Source: Propionibacteriaceae bacterium
GTDB lineage: Bacteria > Actinomycetota > Actinomycetes > Propionibacteriales > Propionibacteriaceae
NCBI GenBank assembly: GCA_027492675.1
Contig: JAPUEI010000019.1
Location: 6,700 to 58,685, forward strand
Direction of reading: 5' to 3'
Length of the DNA: 51,986 nt
The notes under the pieces are model-generated. The model ran no database searches and had not been told where the DNA came from. It saw nothing but the letters and a program-made list of their open reading frames with translations. A program made the translations under genes and the position numbers. Below are positions 8,683-18,576 of the stretch, piece by piece; the stretch's first letter is position 1; every line of letters begins with the position of its first letter.

Positions 8683-8904
8683 GTGTGGCTGTGGATCTGC
8701 GTGGCGATCGTCGTCGTGGGCTTAGCCGTGCACGTCTTCCTGGGCTGGCGCGTCTGGCTTGCCCTGAAAGGTCTTTTCGCCCAGGCGGGAGCCCTGGAAC
8801 GCACGATGTCCGGGGTGGAGCGGGAGCTGAGCAGCATCGGGGCGACCCCGATGATCTCCTCGGAGCGGCCCCGCCATGGCGTCGAAGTTGCTGGCCGGGC
8901 CTAG
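8683..8904 (+). CDS. Small single-pass membrane protein
   Basis: A 73-residue protein beginning at GTG8683. Residues 2-22 (WLWICVAIVVVGLAVHVFLGW) form one transmembrane helix. An amphipathic segment with RTMSGVERELSSIG follows, and the tail is unstructured. I do not recognise the family. It sits between pafC and tatA, where several actinobacteria carry a similarly short, poorly annotated membrane gene. A leaderless promoter supports it, and the tatA -10 element (TAGGAT, 8902-8907) overlaps its last codons. Confidence 0.65.
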   Translation: MWLWICVAIVVVGLAVHVFLGWRVWLALKGLFAQAGALERTMSGVERELSSIGATPMISSERPRHGVEVAGRA

Positions 8905-8941
8905 GATGGGCCCCGTTCAAGTCTCGATAAGGAGTACTCCT

Positions 8942-9190
8942 ATGACTGCGTTGATCGCCGGTCTTCCTGGCGGCATGGAGTGGGTCATCCTGCTCGTCGT
9001 CGCACTGCTGCTGTTCGGTGGCACCCGGCTCGCCGGAATGGGCAAGGGCGCTGGTCGCGCCATCCGTGAGTTCAAGGAGGAGGTCAAGGCTCCCGTGGGG
9101 GTCGAGGCCGCCAAGCCCGTTGCCGACGAGCATGTGGAAGAGCCCGTCGAGGCCGAGATCGTCGCTCCGGAGACCCGCAAGGACGCCTGA
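8942..9190 (+). CDS. tatA: Twin-arginine translocase subunit TatA
   Basis: Pore-forming subunit of the Tat system, 82 residues: transmembrane helix 12-31 (EWVILLVVALLLFGGTRLAG), the FG hinge, an amphipathic helix (GKGAGRAIREFKEEVK) and an acidic tail. ATG8942 is preceded by AAGGAG at 8930-8935, and a -10 element TAGGAT lies at 8902-8907. tatC follows after 2 bases. No tatB is nearby, as is common in actinobacteria where it is unlinked. Confidence 0.93.
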   Translation: MTALIAGLPGGMEWVILLVVALLLFGGTRLAGMGKGAGRAIREFKEEVKAPVGVEAAKPVADEHVEEPVEAEIVAPETRKDA

Positions 9191-9192
9191 GC

Positions 9193-10044
9193 GTGGCCGT
9201 CTTCGCTGGCGCTCGGCGGCTCTGGACGGCACTGCAGCCGCCACCGCCGACGCCTGATGGCACGATGTCGCTGTACGACCACCTGCGTGAGCTTCGCTAT
9301 CGGGTGATCATCTCGGCGATCGCGGTGGTCGTGACCGCCTCCCTGGCGGCGATCTTCTACCGGCCGATCCTGTTCGTCGTCATGTGGCCGTGGTACTCGG
9401 CTCGCGCGGATCTGGTGTCGTGGAATCCTGACATCGTCACGCAGGTCGTCAATCGTGACATCTCTGGCCCGTTCATGTTGGCGCTGAAGGTGTCGCTGGT
9501 CGCGGGGCTACTCGCCGCGTGCCCGATCTGGCTGTACCAGCTGTGGCGCTTCATCGTGCCGGCGCTGCTGGACCACGAGAAGAAGTACGCGACGAACTTC
9601 CTTATCTCCGCGATCCCGCTGTTCCTGTCGGGGTGTCTGGTCGGCTACTTCGTGCTGCCGAAGGGCATCTCCGTGATGCTCCAGTTCACCCCTGACGGCC
9701 TGGGCATCGTCAACCAGCTCGACCTCAACTCGTTCCTCGGGCTCGAGCTGCTGCTCATCTTGCTGTTCGGAGTCTCGTTCCTGCTTCCGGTCATCCTCGT
9801 GATGATCAATCTGGCGGGCGTGGTGACCGGTGTGCAGCTCGGCAAGGCCCGTACGGGAGCCATCTTCGGCTGCTTCGTGTTCGGCGCCGTCGCCACCCCC
9901 TCGACGGACCCGTTCTCGATGTGCGCGCTGGCTTTGCCGATGGCTCTGATGTACGTCGTCGCTGAGTTCATCTGCCGGCGCAACGACAAGCGGAAGGCGA
10001 AGAAGCTCGCCTCATCGACAGAGCTCGTCGTCAGCCTCGACTGA
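9193..10044 (+). CDS. tatC: Twin-arginine translocase subunit TatC
   Basis: Polytopic receptor of the Tat pathway, which recognises twin-arginine signal peptides. 283 residues with six predicted helices. The conserved cytoplasmic N-terminal segment MSLYDHLRELRYRVI is present, as is the first periplasmic loop with its Phe/Pro pattern; later helices include FLGLELLLILLFGVSFLLPVI and the PSTDPFSM region before the last two helices. GTG9193 follows tatA by 2 bases. The stop overlaps the next gene (TGATG). Confidence 0.94.
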   Translation: MAVFAGARRLWTALQPPPPTPDGTMSLYDHLRELRYRVIISAIAVVVTASLAAIFYRPILFVVMWPWYSARADLVSWNPDIVTQVVNRDISGPFMLALKVSLVAGLLAACPIWLYQLWRFIVPALLDHEKKYATNFLISAIPLFLSGCLVGYFVLPKGISVMLQFTPDGLGIVNQLDLNSFLGLELLLILLFGVSFLLPVILVMINLAGVVTGVQLGKARTGAIFGCFVFGAVATPSTDPFSMCALALPMALMYVVAEFICRRNDKRKAKKLASSTELVVSLD

Positions 10045-10994
10045 TGCAACCACCGACGGTGACGTTGGTCGTCAACCCGACGGCCGGCAAGGGCAGAGCG
10101 GCGCGCATCCTTCCCGCTGTCGTCCAGGCGCTACTCACCGGCGTGCCCAGCGCACGCGTACAGGTGGTCAGGGCGACGTCGTACGACGAGGCGCGCATCC
10201 GCTGCATCGCGGCGGTCGAGGGGGCCCGGGAGACGCACGTCGACGGTCGGCGCGACTGCCTGGTCGTCATGGGTGGCGACGGCATGATGCACCTGGGGCT
10301 GAACGCGGCGGCGATGAGCGGCGTCCCGCTCGGACTCGTACCTGCCGGCACGGGCAACGACTTCTGCCGCGCCATCGGCATCCCGAAGTCCCCGGTCGCG
10401 GCAGCAAGGGTCGTCGTGGAGGGCATCACCCAGGACATCGACCTCACCCGTGTGTCGGGCTCGCTCACGGACGGCGCAACCCAGCGGTACGTCGGGTCCG
10501 TGGTCTCCACCGGCTACGACGCGCGGGTCAACCGCCGCACGAACGCGATGACGTTCACCTTGGGCTCGCTCGGCTACGCGTACAGCGCGCTGGCGGAGCT
10601 GGCCCGCTTCGAGCCACTGCGCTACCGGATCACCGTGGACGGGGTGCCGCGCCAGCAGACGGCGATGCTGATCGCGGTGGCCAACGCGGGCATGTTCGGT
10701 GGCGGCATGAGGATCGCTCCCGACTTCTCCGTGACCGACGGCCTGCTGGATGTCACCGTGATCCACCCCGTGAGCCGACTGACGCTGCTGCGCCTGTTGC
10801 CCGAGATCTTCTCGGGACGGTTCGTCCGGGATCCTGCGGTCGAACGACTCCGCGCGACCCATGTGACCATCGACGGCGACGATCTCTACGGGATGGCCGA
10901 CGGCGAGGCGCTGGGACCGGCTCCACTGCTGCTGGAGTCCGTCCCCAAGGCGCTGACGGTGTACGTGCCGCGCGCCGTGGCACACAGGTCCTGA
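10044..10994 (+). CDS. Diacylglycerol/sphingosine kinase-like lipid kinase
   Basis: DAGK_cat-family kinase, 316 residues, related to DgkB/YegS. It opens with TLVVNPTAGKGRA (7-19), has the nucleotide motif GGDG at 77-80 (LVVMGGDGMMHLGLNA) and PAGTGNDFCRAIG around 97-109. The C-terminal domain (MFGGGMRIAPDFSVTDGLLDVTVI) is also family-typical. Such enzymes phosphorylate diacylglycerol or related lipids; the substrate here is not known. It is translationally linked to tatC and precedes helY, a recurrent actinobacterial neighbourhood. Confidence 0.88.
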   Translation: MQPPTVTLVVNPTAGKGRAARILPAVVQALLTGVPSARVQVVRATSYDEARIRCIAAVEGARETHVDGRRDCLVVMGGDGMMHLGLNAAAMSGVPLGLVPAGTGNDFCRAIGIPKSPVAAARVVVEGITQDIDLTRVSGSLTDGATQRYVGSVVSTGYDARVNRRTNAMTFTLGSLGYAYSALAELARFEPLRYRITVDGVPRQQTAMLIAVANAGMFGGGMRIAPDFSVTDGLLDVTVIHPVSRLTLLRLLPEIFSGRFVRDPAVERLRATHVTIDGDDLYGMADGEALGPAPLLLESVPKALTVYVPRAVAHRS

Positions 10995-11040
10995 CAGCAC
11001 GTTCCACGGATCTCGCGGGCGCCGGTTCGTCCGCGTGCCG

Positions 11041-11046
11041 TAGCCT
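11041..11046 (+). promoter_or_regulatory. -10 element for a leaderless mRNA (helY)
   Basis: TAGCCT, 8 bases, then ATG11055; no ribosome site between them. Confidence 0.6.
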
Positions 11047-11054
11047 GGCGCGCG

Positions 11055-13817
11055 ATGTCTGATTCCATCCAGCTCGACGCCTTCGCCGCGCGATACCCGT
11101 TCGCTCTCGACGACTACCAGCGCGAAGCGTGCACTGCCGTCGAGGCGGGCTCCGGCGTGCTGGTGGCGGCGCCGACGGGTGCCGGGAAGACCGTCGTGGG
11201 CGAGTTCGCCGTACATCTCGCGCTCGCCCGGGGCCGAAAGTGCTTCTACACGACCCCCATCAAGGCGCTGTCCAACCAGAAGTACCGCGACCTGGTGGCG
11301 GCGTACGGACCGGACAGCATCGGGCTGCTCACCGGGGACGCGAGCGTGAACTCCGAGGCCCAGGTCGTCGTGATGACGACCGAGGTGCTCCGCAACATGA
11401 TCTACGCGGGCTCGCTCACCCTGGACAACCTCGGGTTCGTGGTGATGGACGAGGTCCACTACCTCGCCGACCGGTTCCGCGGTCCGGTGTGGGAAGAGGT
11501 CATCCTCGGCCTGGCCGACTCCGTACAGGTCGTGGCGCTGTCGGCGACCGTCAGCAATGCCGAGGAGTTCGGCGACTGGCTGCGCGAGGTGCGGGGTGCG
11601 GTGAGCGTCGTCGTGAGCGAGCGCCGTCCCGTACCGCTGTTCCAGCACGTGCTGGCCGGCACGCGGTTGGTGGACCTGTTCGCGCACGAGGCGCCGACGG
11701 CGAGGGCGTTGCCCGGCGGTCGGGCCGACGTGAACCCCGAGCTGGTGAAGCTGGCGCAGCAGGAGTCGCGGCTGCGCGACGACTCGCGACGTCCCCGCGG
11801 ACGGAACGGTCGTGGGCAAGCGAAGACGCGGTACGGCTCCGGCTCGTACGGGGGAGCAGCCCACACGCGGTGGACCGAGAACAGCCCGTCGCTGGTCCCG
11901 CGCAGGTCCCAGATGATCACCGCGCTCGACGGGGATGGCCTGCTGCCCGCGATCGTGTTCGTCTTCAGCCGGATGGGCTGCGACGCGGCCGTGGGCCAGC
12001 TCATGGCCGACGGTGTCCGTCTGACCGACGCGGCCGCGAGGAGGCGGTTGTACGAGATCGCCAGCGAGCACACCCTGGGGTTCTCCGACGCCGATCTGCA
12101 GGCGCTGCGGTACGACAGGTGGCTGACGGCCTTCCAGCGCGGCGTGGCGGCCCACCACGCGGGCATGCTGCCGGCGCTCAAGGAGGCCGTCGAGGTCGCG
12201 TTCGCCGAAGGTCTGCTCGGTGTCGTGTTCGCGACCGAGACGCTCGCGCTGGGCATCAACATGCCCGCCCGTACGGTCGTGGTCGAGAAGCTCGTGAAGT
12301 ACAACGGAGAGTCGCACGCCGACATCACGCCGGGGGAGTACACGCAGCTCACGGGCCGCGCCGGGCGGCGCGGGATCGACGTCGAGGGCCACGCGGTCTT
12401 GTGCTGGCAGCCGGGTCTGGACCCGCGGGCAGTCGCCGGCCTGGCCTCACGCCGTACGTATCCGCTGCGGTCCGCGTTCCGCCCGACGTACAACATGGCC
12501 GTCAACCTCGTCGGCACGGTCGGCCGTGAGAGGGCGAGGGCCGTGCTCGAGCAGAGCTTCGCCCAGTTCCAGTCCGACCGTGGGGTCGTCGCCGCGTCGC
12601 GATCGGTCCGGCGCACGCAGGGCGAGGTCGCGCGGCTCCTCGAGCAGGCGCAGTGCGAGCTGGGCGACGTGGGCGAGTACGCACGGTTGCGGGAGCAGGT
12701 GAGGTCACTCGAGGCCGAGGCCGCTCGGGCGCGGCGGTCGGACAACCATGCCGAGGCGTTGACGGTGCTGCAGGCGCTGCAACCCGGCGACATCATCTCC
12801 GTACCCGTCGGTCGGCATCGCGGGTGGGCGGCCGTGGTCGAACCTCGTCCCCACGCTGCGGGTGGTCCGGCGCCGCTGGTGATGACCGAGGAGCGGCAGC
12901 TGAAGACGCTGTCGGTCACGGACTTCCCGACGCCGCCGGTGGTGGCCGGGCGCGTGCGCGTACCGAAGCACTTCGACGCCCACAGCGCGGCGTCCCGCCG
13001 GAACCTCGCCTCGGCCTTCCTCACCCGCCTCAGCGAGGTGGACCTGCCCGATCCGAGGCGCGCGAAGCGAGCCGACGACGAGGTGATGACCGAGATCGAG
13101 ACCGTACGCCTTGCGGTGCGCAACCACCCCTGTCATCGCTGTCCCGATCGCGAGGAGCACGCCCGGCTGACCGAGCAGGCGATGCGGCTCGAGCGCGAGG
13201 CGGATCGCACGCGGGAACGGTCCGCAGAGCGGTCCAACACGATCGCGCAGGCCTTCGACCGCGTGTGCTCAGTGCTGTCGGCTCTGGGCTACCTCGACGA
13301 CGAGGGCCGCACCGTGACGGACGCGGGCCGCGTGCTGGCCCGTGTCTACGGCGAGCTCGATCTCGTGACCGCGCAGTGCGTGGTCGACGGGGTCTTCGAC
13401 CACCTCACCGCGCCTCAGCTCGCGGCTGTGCTCTCGAGCCTGGTCTTCCAGGCGAGACCGACCGACGGCAGGCGACCCGTACGGATGCCCGACAGACACA
13501 GCGAGGCCGCACAGGTGCGCCTGCGCAAGGTCTGGCGCGACGTGGGCTTCGTGGAGCGCGACAACCGCGTCGAGCGAGGGCCTGAGCCAGACATCGGATT
13601 CGCCGAGGCCGCCCATGCCTGGGCCGCGGGCGCCGAGCTGGCGGACGTCCTCACGCTGTCCGGTCTGCCCGCTGGAGACGTCGTGCGGTGGGTCCGCCAG
13701 GTGATCGATGTGGCCGGCCAGGTGGCTGACGCGGCAGGCCCTGGGCCCCTACGGGTGACCTGTCGCGAGGCGGTCTCCTCGATGCGCCGGGGCGTGGTGG
13801 ACGTCTCGGACGAGTGA
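11055..13817 (+). CDS. helY: Ski2/Mtr4-like RNA helicase HelY
   Basis: Large superfamily-2 helicase, 920 residues, of the actinobacterial HelY type. Motif I is PTGAGKT (40-46), motif II DEVH (132-135), motif III LSATVSN, and motif VI TGRAGRRGID. The second RecA domain has FSRMGCDAAV. The C-terminal half carries the arch-like and DSHCT regions, with a Cys cluster NHPCHRCPDREEH. A low-complexity Arg/Gly insert lies around 245-270. Ski2-like helicases unwind structured RNA for 3' decay; the exact substrate in actinobacteria is not established to my knowledge. Confidence 0.92.
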   Translation: MSDSIQLDAFAARYPFALDDYQREACTAVEAGSGVLVAAPTGAGKTVVGEFAVHLALARGRKCFYTTPIKALSNQKYRDLVAAYGPDSIGLLTGDASVNSEAQVVVMTTEVLRNMIYAGSLTLDNLGFVVMDEVHYLADRFRGPVWEEVILGLADSVQVVALSATVSNAEEFGDWLREVRGAVSVVVSERRPVPLFQHVLAGTRLVDLFAHEAPTARALPGGRADVNPELVKLAQQESRLRDDSRRPRGRNGRGQAKTRYGSGSYGGAAHTRWTENSPSLVPRRSQMITALDGDGLLPAIVFVFSRMGCDAAVGQLMADGVRLTDAAARRRLYEIASEHTLGFSDADLQALRYDRWLTAFQRGVAAHHAGMLPALKEAVEVAFAEGLLGVVFATETLALGINMPARTVVVEKLVKYNGESHADITPGEYTQLTGRAGRRGIDVEGHAVLCWQPGLDPRAVAGLASRRTYPLRSAFRPTYNMAVNLVGTVGRERARAVLEQSFAQFQSDRGVVAASRSVRRTQGEVARLLEQAQCELGDVGEYARLREQVRSLEAEAARARRSDNHAEALTVLQALQPGDIISVPVGRHRGWAAVVEPRPHAAGGPAPLVMTEERQLKTLSVTDFPTPPVVAGRVRVPKHFDAHSAASRRNLASAFLTRLSEVDLPDPRRAKRADDEVMTEIETVRLAVRNHPCHRCPDREEHARLTEQAMRLEREADRTRERSAERSNTIAQAFDRVCSVLSALGYLDDEGRTVTDAGRVLARVYGELDLVTAQCVVDGVFDHLTAPQLAAVLSSLVFQARPTDGRRPVRMPDRHSEAAQVRLRKVWRDVGFVERDNRVERGPEPDIGFAEAAHAWAAGAELADVLTLSGLPAGDVVRWVRQVIDVAGQVADAAGPGPLRVTCREAVSSMRRGVVDVSDE

Positions 13818-14029
13818 CCCGACTCTCAATGGGGACGAGGATTTCAAGGAATTCTCAAGGTTTAGTGAGAGGGCTCTCATAATTCTATTCACGGGTATCT
13901 ACGTGTGACCTGCACCTCGAGTTAACTTGAATGTGAGAGGCGCCTCATGAAAGGGCCTCGCAAATCCCGATCGTCTTACGGTTCGAACCGGAGCCACCCA
14001 GGCTCCGTCGATCCGGGGGGATTGAGAAC
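13818..14029. promoter_or_regulatory. AT-rich, repeat-rich promoter and leader of the CAP gene
   Basis: This region is much richer in A and T (about 13840-13935) than its surroundings. TGAGAG/CTCTCA boxes occur at 13823-13828, 13866-13871, 13874-13879 and 13934-13939. The middle two form the inverted repeat TGAGAG-GG-CTCTCA, and the last lies in the palindrome GAGGCGCCTC (13937-13946). AGTTAACT is at 13920-13927. Closer to the gene are the palindrome CGGTTCGAACCG (13979-13990) and a hairpin GGAGCC-ACCCA-GGCTCC (13990-14006). Together this suggests a regulated promoter and a structured leader; the regulator is unknown. Confidence 0.55.
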
Positions 14030-14854
14030 ATGGTCACAGCCCGATTTGGCCGTCGCCTCGCGGCAGCCGGCATCGTTCTTGCAGCTGCTCTGCTGCCGAC
14101 GAGCCTTGCTCACTCGGCCGACGCTGCAGCGGTACCTGACACGTCAGCCCCGGTCGCGAGCCCGGCAGCGTCGCTCTCCGACCTCATGAAGAGCGCGTCG
14201 GCACAGCCCGTCAGCTACGCGCCGGCCAGCGTCGCCTCCGACAACACCGCCACCTCCGCTGCTCCGGCTCCATCGGTGGCGCCGACGTCAGCAGCCGCCA
14301 CGGCGGCTCCGGCCGCGCCGAGCACCTCGGCGGCCAAGCCCAGCACCGCGAAGGCAGCCGTCGCGGCGAAGTCCGTACCTGCTGCCGCTGTGGGAAGCAC
14401 CGTTCGCGCTGCGACCCCCAAGCCCGCCGCACCCGCTACCACTGCAGCGACTGCGCCGGCCGCGCCGCCTGCAGGCGGTGGTTCGGTCGTCGCGCGTCAG
14501 GACCTCGCCAGCTCGGTTGCCGCGGCGACCAATGCGCAGCGTGTGGCCGCGGGCCTCAAGCCGCTGGCGATCCGCTCCTGCAGCGTTCCCGCCAACTACG
14601 CGGTGAAGCTCGCGACGGAGAATGCGCTGTACCACAACAACCTCATGAACGTCCTCAACGGCTGTGGTGGTGGCACCACAGCGGGTGAGAACATCGCGCG
14701 TGGCTACTCCAGCGTCGCCGGCGTGACCGCAGGCTGGATGGGCTCGGCGGGTCACAAGGCGAACATCCTGAACCCGAACTACAAGTCGATCTTCGTGGGC
14801 GTCGCCCAGTCGTCGAATGGGACCTACTACTGGGTCGAGAACTTCACCGGATAG
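14030..14854 (+). CDS. Secreted CAP (SCP/PR-1) domain protein
   Basis: A 274-residue exported protein. The signal peptide (RRLAAAGIVLAAALLPTSLAHSADA) is followed by a long Ala/Pro/Thr/Ser-rich, probably wall-spanning linker (about 32-155). The CAP domain (about 158-274) shows ATNAQRVAAGLKPL, ENALYHNNLM, GENIARGYSSVAGVTAGWMGSAGHKANILNP and YYWVENFTG. The CAP histidines and glutamates (HNN, GEN, GH) are present. Two Cys (C184-like and the one in NGCGGG) could form a disulphide. Bacterial CAP proteins are often linked to cell envelope or spore coats; function here is unknown. Start ATG14030 has a G-rich run 10 bases upstream. Confidence 0.88.
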   Translation: MVTARFGRRLAAAGIVLAAALLPTSLAHSADAAAVPDTSAPVASPAASLSDLMKSASAQPVSYAPASVASDNTATSAAPAPSVAPTSAAATAAPAAPSTSAAKPSTAKAAVAAKSVPAAAVGSTVRAATPKPAAPATTAATAPAAPPAGGGSVVARQDLASSVAAATNAQRVAAGLKPLAIRSCSVPANYAVKLATENALYHNNLMNVLNGCGGGTTAGENIARGYSSVAGVTAGWMGSAGHKANILNPNYKSIFVGVAQSSNGTYYWVENFTG

Positions 14855-16228
14855 TCAGTACGCCTTCGACACCGTCGACATATTGAAATCAGGTACTCGG
14901 AGTCCCGGCATTGTGGTGAACGTGAACCAGTCGTTCCATTCGCGGCACAACGTCGGTCTCGACACGGACGCTTCGGTCGCTCGACGCAGTAGGTCGACGG
15001 GCGACTCGTTGAACCGGAAGTTGTTGACCATGCCCACGATTTCGCCGTCCTCGACCAGGTAGACGCCATCCCGCGTGAGTCCGGTCACGAGCAGTGAATC
15101 GATGTCGACCTCCCGGATGTACCACAGGCAGGTCAGCAACAGGCCCCGCTTCGTCGAGCGGATCATCTCGTCCAGCGTGAGCGTCGACCCTGCGTCGAGC
15201 ACGAGGTTCTCGCTGGGGAACGCGTAGCGCTGACCCGACGACTGCGCGGCCGCCCGCGTGTACGCCAGGCGGTCCAGCCGCCCGTCGCTCATCCAGTCGA
15301 CCGTCTCGGCCTCGGCGCCGTTGTCGTACACCGACGTGAGTCCCGGGGACGAGCCTTCGACGACGGCGAACGCGGGTGCGGGCATCGCCCCGGGGCCGCT
15401 GGTCAGGCGCAAGGGCAACAGTGACAGCGTCTCGCCGACGCGTGTCGATCCCGGGGTGGCCCCAGCGAAGACCGTACGGCCCTGCTCTGCGTCGCGGCCG
15501 CTGGCCGTCCAGTACGCCAGGATCATGAGGTCCGCGACCGTGCTGGGCGACAGGATCGTCTCGTAGCGGCCCGCAGGCAGCTCGAGCCGGTTCTCGCACC
15601 AGCCCAGCCGCCTGGTCACCTCGGCGGCCAGCGCGTCGGCGTCCACGTCGGCGAAGTCCGTGGTGGCTTGGCCGACCCAGGCTGACCCGATGCGGTCGGC
15701 GTGCTTGGCGTTGAGTTCGACTTTGCCCGACGCTTCAACCGCGCGTCGGCGGGCGCCGGCGCTTGTCGCCAGCCATACGGTCGACATGTGGTGCTCGGCG
15801 TAGCCGAACATCTCGGTGCCGGCGGCGCGGGAGGCGTCGAGGGCCCGTCCGAGTCCTTGGGCGAACGTGGCGAAGACGTCGATCGACGTGCCCACCGGCT
15901 GGTCGGTGTAGTCGTCGTCGATGATCGGGTCGGGCAGCGGAGCCGAGTCGTCGCTGGCCGGTGCCTCCGCCGCGGCTGCACAGGCCTCACCTACGAGCCG
16001 TACGAGGTCGTCGGCGCTCGTCACCGGACCCGACAGGACTCCGGCGTGTCCGATGCCGTCCTCGCGGGCGATCGCGATCACCGTGGCGGACCGATGGTGC
16101 ATCTGGCCGTTGGTCGTGAGGGCGTTGATCGCCCAGCGGAGGTTCGCCTCGGTCGACTCGCGCACGATGACGACACACTCGTCGGTCGTCGCGGCCGCGA
16201 GCCCGTCCTCGATCCAGTCGGTGATCAT
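14855..16228 (-). CDS. tldE: TldE/PmbA-type subunit of the TldD/E protease
   Basis: Non-catalytic partner in the TldD-TldE metalloprotease, which trims peptides such as microcins in E. coli. 457 residues, beginning [20 protein letters not shown]. It lacks the HExxxH of its partner, as expected for TldE/PmbA, and has the C-terminal barrel text [36 protein letters not shown]. The start overlaps the tldD stop by 4 bases, so both are made from one message. In actinobacteria this pair is housekeeping-like with no firm substrate. Confidence 0.9.
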   Translation of the reverse strand: MITDWIEDGLAAATTDECVVIVRESTEANLRWAINALTTNGQMHHRSATVIAIAREDGIGHAGVLSGPVTSADDLVRLVGEACAAAAEAPASDDSAPLPDPIIDDDYTDQPVGTSIDVFATFAQGLGRALDASRAAGTEMFGYAEHHMSTVWLATSAGARRRAVEASGKVELNAKHADRIGSAWVGQATTDFADVDADALAAEVTRRLGWCENRLELPAGRYETILSPSTVADLMILAYWTASGRDAEQGRTVFAGATPGSTRVGETLSLLPLRLTSGPGAMPAPAFAVVEGSSPGLTSVYDNGAEAETVDWMSDGRLDRLAYTRAAAQSSGQRYAFPSENLVLDAGSTLTLDEMIRSTKRGLLLTCLWYIREVDIDSLLVTGLTRDGVYLVEDGEIVGMVNNFRFNESPVDLLRRATEASVSRPTLCREWNDWFTFTTMPGLRVPDFNMSTVSKAY

Positions 16229-17724
16229 TCCCGGCCCCCTTCGGCTTCGGTGTTCAGCACGTTGACGCTACGGAACAGCGCGGCCGGTGCGCCGTGCGAC
16301 ACCGGCGCCGACTGGCCGGGTTGGCCCTTGCCACAGTTGAGCGCGCCCATGAGGCGGTACGTCTCCGGCCCGCCCACGGCCTCCATCGAGCCCCAGAAGT
16401 CGGTCGTTGTCGCCTGGTACGCGACATCCGCCACCTGACCTTCGAGGCGGCCGTCAACGATCGCGTAGAACCGCTGGCCCGTGAACTGGAAGTTGTAGCG
16501 CTGCATGTCGATGGACCACGACTTGTCGCCCACCACGTACAGACCACGCTCCACGCGGCCGATGAGGTCGTCGACGCTGGTGGGCTCGGCCGCGGGGTGG
16601 AGCGACACGTTCGGCATCCGCTGCAGCGGGATGTGGCCGGAGCTGTCGGCGAACGCGCAGCCGTTCGAGCGGCCCAGGCCCTGCTCGGACGCCATCTGGC
16701 GGTTCAGCTGGTAGCCCACGTGCACGCCGTCGCGCACGATGTCGAACGTCTGCGCCGCGACGCCCTCGTCGTCCCAGCCGCAGCTCGCGAGGCCGTGCTC
16801 GGTCACCCGGTCGCCGGTCACCGTCATGACCGGGCTGCCGTACTGCAGGCTGCCGAGGGTCTCGAGCTTCGCGAACGAGGTGCCGGCGTACGCCGCTTCG
16901 TACCCCAGCGCGCGGTCGAGTTCGGTCGCATGGGCGACGGACTCATGGATCGTGAGCCAGAGGTTCGTCGGCTCGATCACCAGGTCGTACAGGCCGGGCT
17001 CGACCGACGGGGCCGCCACCTGCTCGGCGAGCCAGCCGGGCAGCTGAGCCACCTCGGCATCGAGGTCCCAGCCCTCGTTGTGCGCCACGGCCTCCCAGCC
17101 ACGCGCCACGGGAGGATTCACCGTGCGCATCGAGTGGTAGCCCTCGGACGTGTTCATCACCTCGATCTGCGGGAACACCCGCACGCGGCGCTGCAGGGTG
17201 CGGCTGCCGGCCAGGTCCGCGTACAGCTTGTGCTCATCGACCAACTCGAGGCTGGCCGTCACGTGGTCGACGCCCTGCCCGGTCGCGGCCTGCGACAGGG
17301 CGACCAGCCGGTCGATGCGCTCCGCGTCGCCCACGTCGAACGGATCGATGCGGAAGTCGGACACCCATTCCCCGACGTGTACGGGCTCGGGCGCGAGCTC
17401 GACCGGCCTCGCGGTGAGTGCGCGGCTGACGCGAGCAGCGGCCACGGCCTGATCGGCGAGGGCAGCGGCAGCGTCGGTCGTCAGCGTGATCCCGGCAGCG
17501 AAACCCCAGGCTCCGTCATGGATGACGCGCACGCCCAGACCCAGGTCGGTGCTGTCGGTGCTGCTCTCCAGCGCGCCGTCGCGGAGCAGCCGCATGCCCG
17601 AGCGCACGCGCTCGATCCGTACGTCGGCGTGTGTCGCGCCCAACTGCTGTGCGCGGCTCAGCGCAGCGTCGGCGAGGGCGTCCAGCGGCAGAGAAGTGAA
17701 TCGAGGATCCAGTCCAGCAGGCAT
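16225..17724 (-). CDS. tldD: TldD-type zinc metalloprotease
   Basis: Catalytic subunit of TldD/E, 499 residues. The zinc motif HESVAH (HExxxH) is at 260-265 in [21 protein letters not shown] later Cys in [12 protein letters not shown] matches the third ligand region, and [19 protein letters not shown] lies near the C-terminus. ATG17724 is preceded on its own strand by TAGGGT and 6 bases, with no ribosome site. It is divergent from hisF, and both promoters lie in only 69 bases. Confidence 0.92.
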   Translation of the reverse strand: MPAGLDPRFTSLPLDALADAALSRAQQLGATHADVRIERVRSGMRLLRDGALESSTDSTDLGLGVRVIHDGAWGFAAGITLTTDAAAALADQAVAAARVSRALTARPVELAPEPVHVGEWVSDFRIDPFDVGDAERIDRLVALSQAATGQGVDHVTASLELVDEHKLYADLAGSRTLQRRVRVFPQIEVMNTSEGYHSMRTVNPPVARGWEAVAHNEGWDLDAEVAQLPGWLAEQVAAPSVEPGLYDLVIEPTNLWLTIHESVAHATELDRALGYEAAYAGTSFAKLETLGSLQYGSPVMTVTGDRVTEHGLASCGWDDEGVAAQTFDIVRDGVHVGYQLNRQMASEQGLGRSNGCAFADSSGHIPLQRMPNVSLHPAAEPTSVDDLIGRVERGLYVVGDKSWSIDMQRYNFQFTGQRFYAIVDGRLEGQVADVAYQATTTDFWGSMEAVGGPETYRLMGALNCGKGQPGQSAPVSHGAPAALFRSVNVLNTEAEGGRE

Positions 17725-17730
17725 GCCGTC

Positions 17731-17736
17731 ACCCTA
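17731..17736 (-). promoter_or_regulatory. -10 element for a leaderless mRNA (tldD)
   Basis: Read on the minus strand: TAGGGT, 6 bases, ATG at 17724. Confidence 0.6.
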
Positions 17737-17780
17737 GTGGCCGTCCGCGAACCATCGGTGGGCGCCACGGTCGACACCAC

Positions 17781-17786
17781 TAGGCT
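17781..17786 (+). promoter_or_regulatory. -10 element for a leaderless mRNA (hisF)
   Basis: TAGGCT, 7 bases, then GTG17794. It lies back to back with the tldD promoter. Confidence 0.6.
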
Positions 17787-17793
17787 GGCGGGC

Positions 17794-18576
17794 GTGTCAG
17801 TCGCGATCAGGGTCATCCCATGCCTGGACGTCCACGACGGCCGGGTGGTCAAGGGCGTCAACTTCGTCGCACTCCGGGATGCCGGTGACCCGGTCGAGCT
17901 GGCCCGTCAGTACGGCATCGAGGGCGCCGATGAGCTGACCTTCCTGGACATCTCCGCCTCGCACGAGGGGCGCGCCACGACGCGGGACATGGTGCGACGT
18001 ACGGCGGAGACGGTGTTCATCCCGCTCACCGTCGGTGGCGGCATCGGCTCGGTCTCCGACGTCGACCTGATGCTGCGGCACGGCGCGGACAAGGTGGGCA
18101 TCAACACCGGCGCGATCCGGCGGCCCGGCGTCATCGACGAGATCGCGCACCGCTTCGGCAACCAGGTCCTCGTGCTCTCCGTGGACGCGCGACGTGAGGT
18201 CGGCATGCCGTCGGGCTTCGGCGTCACCACCCATGGCGGGCGCACGTCGGCCGGTCTGGACGCGCTCGCCTGGGTCAAGGAGGCCGTCGAGAGGGGAGTG
18301 GGGGAGATCCTGCTCAACTCGATGGATGCCGATGGCACGACTGCGGGGTTCGATCTCGAGATGATCCGAGCCGTACGAGAGGTGGCCGACGTGCCGCTCA
18401 TCGCGTCGGGCGGCGCTGGCACCGTCCAGCACTTCGTCGACGCGGTCGGCGCGGGCGCGGACGCCGTACTCGCCGCCTCGGTGTTCCACTACGGCACGCT
18501 GTCGATCGCCGAGGTGAAGCGCGGTCTGGCCGACGCCGGCTATCCCGTCCGTACGCTCGCGGAGACGGCCCGATGA
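17794..18576 (+). CDS. hisF: Imidazole glycerol phosphate synthase cyclase subunit HisF
   Basis: TIM-barrel cyclase that, with glutaminase HisH, makes imidazole glycerol phosphate and AICAR in histidine synthesis. 260 residues. It has [19 protein letters not shown] with the catalytic Asp, [17 protein letters not shown], the second catalytic Asp in [17 protein letters not shown], and the phosphate-binding [12 protein letters not shown]. No other his gene is in the window. The stop overlaps the next start (ATGA). Confidence 0.95.
   Translation: MSVAIRVIPCLDVHDGRVVKGVNFVALRDAGDPVELARQYGIEGADELTFLDISASHEGRATTRDMVRRTAETVFIPLTVGGGIGSVSDVDLMLRHGADKVGINTGAIRRPGVIDEIAHRFGNQVLVLSVDARREVGMPSGFGVTTHGGRTSAGLDALAWVKEAVERGVGEILLNSMDADGTTAGFDLEMIRAVREVADVPLIASGGAGTVQHFVDAVGAGADAVLAASVFHYGTLSIAEVKRGLADAGYPVRTLAETAR

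Noticed and set aside
10131..12392. Very long open frame antisense to the lipid kinase and helY
   Set aside because: Such frames arise in high-GC DNA opposite real genes. Its protein is Arg/His/Gly-rich with no domain, while the sense strand encodes clear motifs.
13979..14029. Possible cyclic-di-AMP riboswitch before the CAP gene
   Set aside because: Cell-wall genes in actinobacteria often have this riboswitch, and hairpins are present, but I cannot find the conserved core of that RNA class here.
13947..14189. Open frame starting at ATG13947 ahead of and overlapping the CAP gene
   Set aside because: Out of frame with the CAP gene, low-complexity product, and it lies over the structured leader.
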